From Lytechinus pictus (Eukaryota > Echinodermata > Echinoidea > Temnopleuroida > Toxopneustidae): a stretch of DNA of 64,000 nt. Each line of letters begins with the position of its first letter. Position 1 is the stretch's first letter. The notes beneath the pieces are model-generated. The model did not search any database and was not told where the DNA came from. It saw only the letters and a program-made list of their open reading frames with translations. Below, one piece after another: positions 59,311-64,000 of this stretch. The stretch is taken from positions 37,527,420 to 37,591,419 of the forward strand of contig NC_087247.1 in assembly GCF_037042905.1 (NCBI RefSeq). The letters run 5' to 3'. Made by a program: the position numbers and the translations under genes.

Positions 59311-60700
59311 AAAAAGTGGGCGTGTCACCATGCTTTTAAACAACCGTATACTGTTTGTCGATGAATTTATGCATTAATGACTTAGGTTAACGATTGTTTA
59401 CTGAAACACTATATTTCATTATAAACAGTTCTCTTTTCAGAGAATTATAGATTCAAGTACGCATTTTGGGAAGGTAATTCTAAACTATGTATATAAGAAC
59501 AATGTCCTTGGAGATCAGCTCTTCTCATGTGATTTCAACCTAGAAGCTTAAAAAAAAAGCAAATAGTGATATTCACTAAGGATTTCAGTAGCTTATAACA
59601 GTTGCCAGTGAAAATCACTGACCATTTGTTCATCTCCCAGGGATAATATTGCCTCTCAAAGCGCTCAACGATCTTGATTGTACTTGATACAGAGTATTCG
59701 GTGTCCAGAAAGCACAGGTGTATCATTGATTGTATGTACAGTATATCACTCGGTGAATGGGCAATGGGATATGCTTTAGGTACATCCCTCAATTGGAGGG
59801 GGGGGGGGGCGGGTGCTGGTGGGTGACCTGTACAATATCCCCCACATCAAGAAAGAAATTAAGGGGTTTTATCATTAAATAACTAGGGGTAGCTGTTTTT
59901 TGCGTGAATTCATCATTGAATGCTATTAAAAAGCTTAAACTTGCCAAGTTTGCATTTCAAAATCGCAAAATCTCTCAAGCGGTCGCTACGCAACGGTTGT
60001 ACCCGCACATATCGAGAGTATGGTTATAAATGATTTACTTATGAATTCAATAATTTCAATAGACAAAACGCATTTCTATTATTTATATAAAAGAAAATTA
60101 TCCGAAGCCTCAATTCGTTATGATACATCACCCCTTTTTCCTCTTTCATGAATTATGTGCACATTACATTTAAACTACTGAAACATAGTTATTTCTAATG
60201 CTCGACAAACACACCCTTTCGTAATATTAGATTTAGTTAACTTTGAAGGCTTTTCAGGTAGTCTCTCACACACTTATAACGACGCTTTTAGACACCATGG
60301 AATCTTTAACAACTGAACAATTGCTCATTCGCTTCACTCGCTCCCACGTTAATATGCATGGGTAATTAATTAAACCAGACAATCAATTCATCAAACAGTC
60401 ATCGAGAAGCCTACTTCGTGATAGGCCTTAACTTTCGTCACCAAAAGTGGGAGGTATACTCGTCTTATGTATCTCTTTGACATAGTCCTTCCTGTGAGAG
60501 TACCCCCCTTGAATTGGGAAATTTCCGCTCAATATATTGCTATCACCCACCACTATTCGGACCATAATTATGTACGCCACTGTATTTAACATGGGTCTGT
60601 GGAAATGGCCCGGGAAATGGACAGCGGGGGCAAAACATTATACTTGTATAAAGTTAATTATGCTCAAGGATGCTCTTAAAAATTTCAGGCGGTGTGTGTG
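59311..60700. other. Intergenic, no gene seen
   Basis: AT-rich. G-run and GGTGGGTGACC at 59797-59830 face ATCACCCACCAC at 60542, possibly the ends of a decayed inverted repeat. A (GT)n run lies at 60692-60710. Confidence 0.4.
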
Positions 60701-60708
60701 TGTGTGTG

Positions 60709-61106
60709 TGGGTAAATTGCCAAATTCGTCAACTGCCAACTCGTTCACTCACCAAATGGTCTACTTCCAGTTAGTTTAATGCCATTCCATTCATCAAAAT
60801 TTCGTCTAACAACCATTTGGTCCAATCTTCACATCGTCTAATCACCATTTCGTCTATGACCATTTCGTCTCATAACCAGTTGTTCTAATATCCATTTCAT
60901 TTTCATTCATTTTGTACAATTATCACTTACTTCAATTAGACCAAATGGACTAAATGGCTGTTGGACCAACTGGTTATTAGACGAAATGGCGATTGGACGA
61001 AATGGCAATTAGACCATGTGGATAGTGAACGAACTGGTGGTAGACCAAAGATAGTAGACGAGTTGGCAATTGGACGAATTGGCATTAGACCATTTGGAAA
61101 TAAACC
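60709..61106. repeat. Foldback array of 17-bp GACGAAATGG/CCATTTCGTC units
   Basis: The left half repeats ACCATTTCGTCTAATC-like units on the plus strand. From 60930 the same units appear in reverse (GACGAAATGGCGATTGGAC). The switch is at about 60920. A faint trace of the same units is near 49110-49245. Confidence 0.8.
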
Positions 61107-64000
61107 TGTGTGTGGGGGTGGGGGAGTGGGGTAAATAAAATTAGCACTTTCAATAAAAAAAAAGAACAAGAATTATAAAAGAATAGGAGCCACCTTGAAT
61201 TCGTCGCGCACGGATGGCTATGTGCCTACCCGGGTGCCTACTAGAATTATGACAGTACACATTCCATGGAAATATTACATAATCATTTCCAAATATGATT
61301 AATTGCCTTGAAATGTTTATCTTAATTTACAGCTGTCCCTATAAAGATACTAGTCAAACGTGTATGCCAAATATAAGAATCAGGTAGTTTGAAAAGGAAA
61401 ATACGTATACCGCTAGTGTTAAAAGAGTATATTGGTGACCCTTTTTGCGTATGAAATTAATAGGTGTTCAAATGGCACAATTATTGATCGATTTCGAATT
61501 TGTAGGGGGAATTAGGCACCACTCCATTGGAGGAAACCCATATTTTGACCAAAACTATGTATAGGTTAAACAAAACGCTCCAAATAGAAAAGTAAGATTG
61601 TGAGATTTTTTTATATTATAGACAATTGATTTTATTATACAATATAAAAAGATTTTATCATACATAATCATAGAAAACAACACTGTACATATATCTTTAT
61701 TGGCATAAGGAAAAGGCATGTATTGTTTTAGACTTATTAAAAGTCAAACAAAAGTTAAAAAAGAAAAACCCTTTAAGACCATTGAAAAGCACGAACGTCT
61801 TAGAATCACATTCAACATTAGATTACTTATAACAATCCTGGAGAACGCCAATAAATATGGAAGAAAATGAAATCAGTGTTACTTAATCATGTAAATAGGC
61901 AATTGTGGGGATTTGAAACGATCCATCATTCATCTTCATAAAGCTGTTTGAATATCATATTTGAAAGATAACAAGATCTGTCATTTATCAGTTATCATTT
62001 ATATTATCAAGGTAAATGCATGAACGATGATAAAACGAGAAGACTTTTGTAAATTATGATTGTCTCTTTTCCTATATTGTTGACCATTGCTGTCAATTAA
62101 GAGAAATGCATTTCCTACCTGATGGACAATCCTGACAATGGAATTTACTCAGCTAAGAATAGAGAATCTTCATACTTAAGAATTCAATAAATAAATAGAT
62201 AAATATTCTTAAGGTTTTGATATTTATTGATTGTAAATCCACAAAATTCAACGTAGCTGAATAATTTCATGAAAACAGTAAATGGATGAGCTTGCAAGTG
62301 AGAGTAAGGCCATAACCCATAATAAATAGGCAGGTAGTCTATAGGTATGAGTGATATTCATACGACTTAAAGATCAATTCAATAATATACTTACAAAAAT
62401 ATATATAATGTAATTGTGAGAAATAATAATTGGGATGGAATTTCAAAAGTAGATATTTTTAACATACTTTTTTAAACATTGTTTTGCTAAGCACCAATTC
62501 ATCATCGTTCATTATTCTCTACTATTTTTTTAACAATAAAGTCTTGGACATGCACTTGATGTTTTTTTTTCACATAACCAGTTGTTTAAATTTCGGAAAT
62601 TCAAAGAAAACACTCAAACCACATCTCAGAGTAAATGAATGATCATGCATCCAAGGGAATGAGATCGCAAAACGATCATCTGACTTGCTATAGAATAATA
62701 TTTTATTGGCAATAACAATAACCATGATAACGAAGGCAATCTTTATTCATGGAAAACTATTGAGTGTCTCCATACTTATTCTTTATTTAAATGTAAATCC
62801 AAATATTATTCCGAGCAATGATTATTATATTTTCCCGCAACCGTTTTTAATATTTTGAATTATTTGTTTTATAACTCGATTTACAAGTTCATGACTGCTT
62901 TCTAATTAATACAAATGATCGACACATTGTGATGGTCCCATTCTGATCTCACTATTCATTCAAAATACAATTTTACTGAGTGTATCAGAACAATGATCAC
63001 ATCTGCTCGTTTTACCCGAGAAAAGCATTAAATTGATGACAATAAAGATCATATCTTATAAAGCTCAAATTTATTAGCGAACAAATGGTACATCGATGAT
63101 GCTCAGGACCACGCATCAGTATAGAAAAAAAAAAATCAAAATTGCTTTCAGTTCACTTGCATTGTAAGCGCATTGGACACGATGAATTGTGAAAATTCAA
63201 GCTTAAATGAGATGATAAAAAATCTCAGCTCTTGATCCACTCTTATACTGTATGATTATGTCTATTTTGCTTTTTTTAAAACATAATATTGCGGAAATTT
63301 CTTTCAATCAAAACTTACAAAATGACGATTTTAAAAATAGAATGTTGATAAAGCAAGTCTATGATTTCTTGACCAGTTCAAAGGCAGATGGATCAAAGGC
63401 ATGTACTTTTTTTGATTTGATTATCCTTTAACGAACGTTCTTATCGTGAAAGTCTAGACAGAATACAGCTCAAATAATGAATACATACAACGAGGGGAGA
63501 CCAGATAGTTATTCTGAACTCTGAAACATTGTGAGATTAAAAAAGAAGTATTACAAAATGGTAATAAAATCAAGGATTTGCGACACTTTTCCACTTGAAC
63601 ATTTAAGCGGATATGTCTAGTATAAACTCATTGTTTAATTTGACAGGTGTCATGAATGTGAAACGATCCTCTCATCACAATGAATTCTTAAATTGACGGT
63701 AACCTGTCAGCGTTCCTTCTTCATAAACTTTAAATCGCTTTAACAGTAAACCGAGAGAAGGCGGCGATACATGATTGGGAGGTGTATATGGATTGAATTT
63801 GATGTCGGACGGGATTATGACGCATTTAACTGGGAGCTATTTGTGCATTGCCTTTCAGAAAGAGAAATAAATCAACCCATTTACCCGATAAGAGGTGTAT
63901 ATTCTTCTGAAGTGGGATGTCATTATACACTCATTATGTTCGTGCGATAAATGATAAAGAAAACGGGGAAAATACGGATGGTTGGGGTATAAGATCAGAG
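61107..64000. other. AT-rich intergenic region, nothing recognised
   Basis: No open frame of note, no clear inverted or tandem repeat seen by eye, no RNA gene. It looks like unique DNA compared with the repeat-dense left half. Confidence 0.5.

Overview
This is eukaryotic genomic DNA. It has introns, CpG-containing promoters, very dense interspersed and nested DNA transposons, a tRNA-derived SINE and several satellites. The gene complement is deuterostome-like (SMC1, CCDC66 and a PLCXD-type phospholipase, all close in sequence to the vertebrate proteins). Together with repeat families typical of marine invertebrates (AGGCCTA-rich unique DNA, GCTCGC/GCGAGC motif arrays, AAGTCCACCCCA palindromes, GGTCAAAGGTCA repeats), this suggests an echinoderm, probably a sea urchin. 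The species call is inference.

Genes. Only three host genes are visible. (1) At the left end, on the minus strand, is the first coding exon of the cohesin subunit SMC1. It stops in the Walker A loop at a clean splice donor, so the gene continues off the left edge. (2) From 35658 to 52144 on the plus strand lie 15 coding exons of a CCDC66 orthologue (about 999 codons). The first coding exon with the start codon was not found. (3) From 58947 down to 57305 on the minus strand is a complete two-exon PLCXD-type (PI-PLC X domain) gene of 319 residues. Genes 2 and 3 are convergent, about 5.2 kb apart.

Mobile and repeated DNA fills most of 2.1-35 kb. The main pieces are: a 9.2-12.1 kb element holding a minisatellite and a 289-bp satellite; an 8.5-kb Mutator-like element with 150-bp inverted ends and a 9-bp target duplication (12860-21332); a 110-bp satellite (21937-23404); nested foldback elements at 26.5-27 kb; a 350-bp triplicate (27595-28640); and a Tc1 element with an apparently intact DD34E transposase (29370-34923) that is split by a 3.8-kb insertion flanked by TTAA. 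The CCDC66 introns hold two copies of a 1.2-1.3 kb element full of AGGTCAAAGGTCA motifs, a TA-flanked 1.7-kb non-autonomous element, a TAA-flanked MITE and a SINE. The last 3 kb has nothing I can recognise.

No bacterial-type operons, CRISPR arrays, rRNA or functional tRNA genes were seen. Most short open reading frames lie in repeats or low-complexity DNA and are not annotated.
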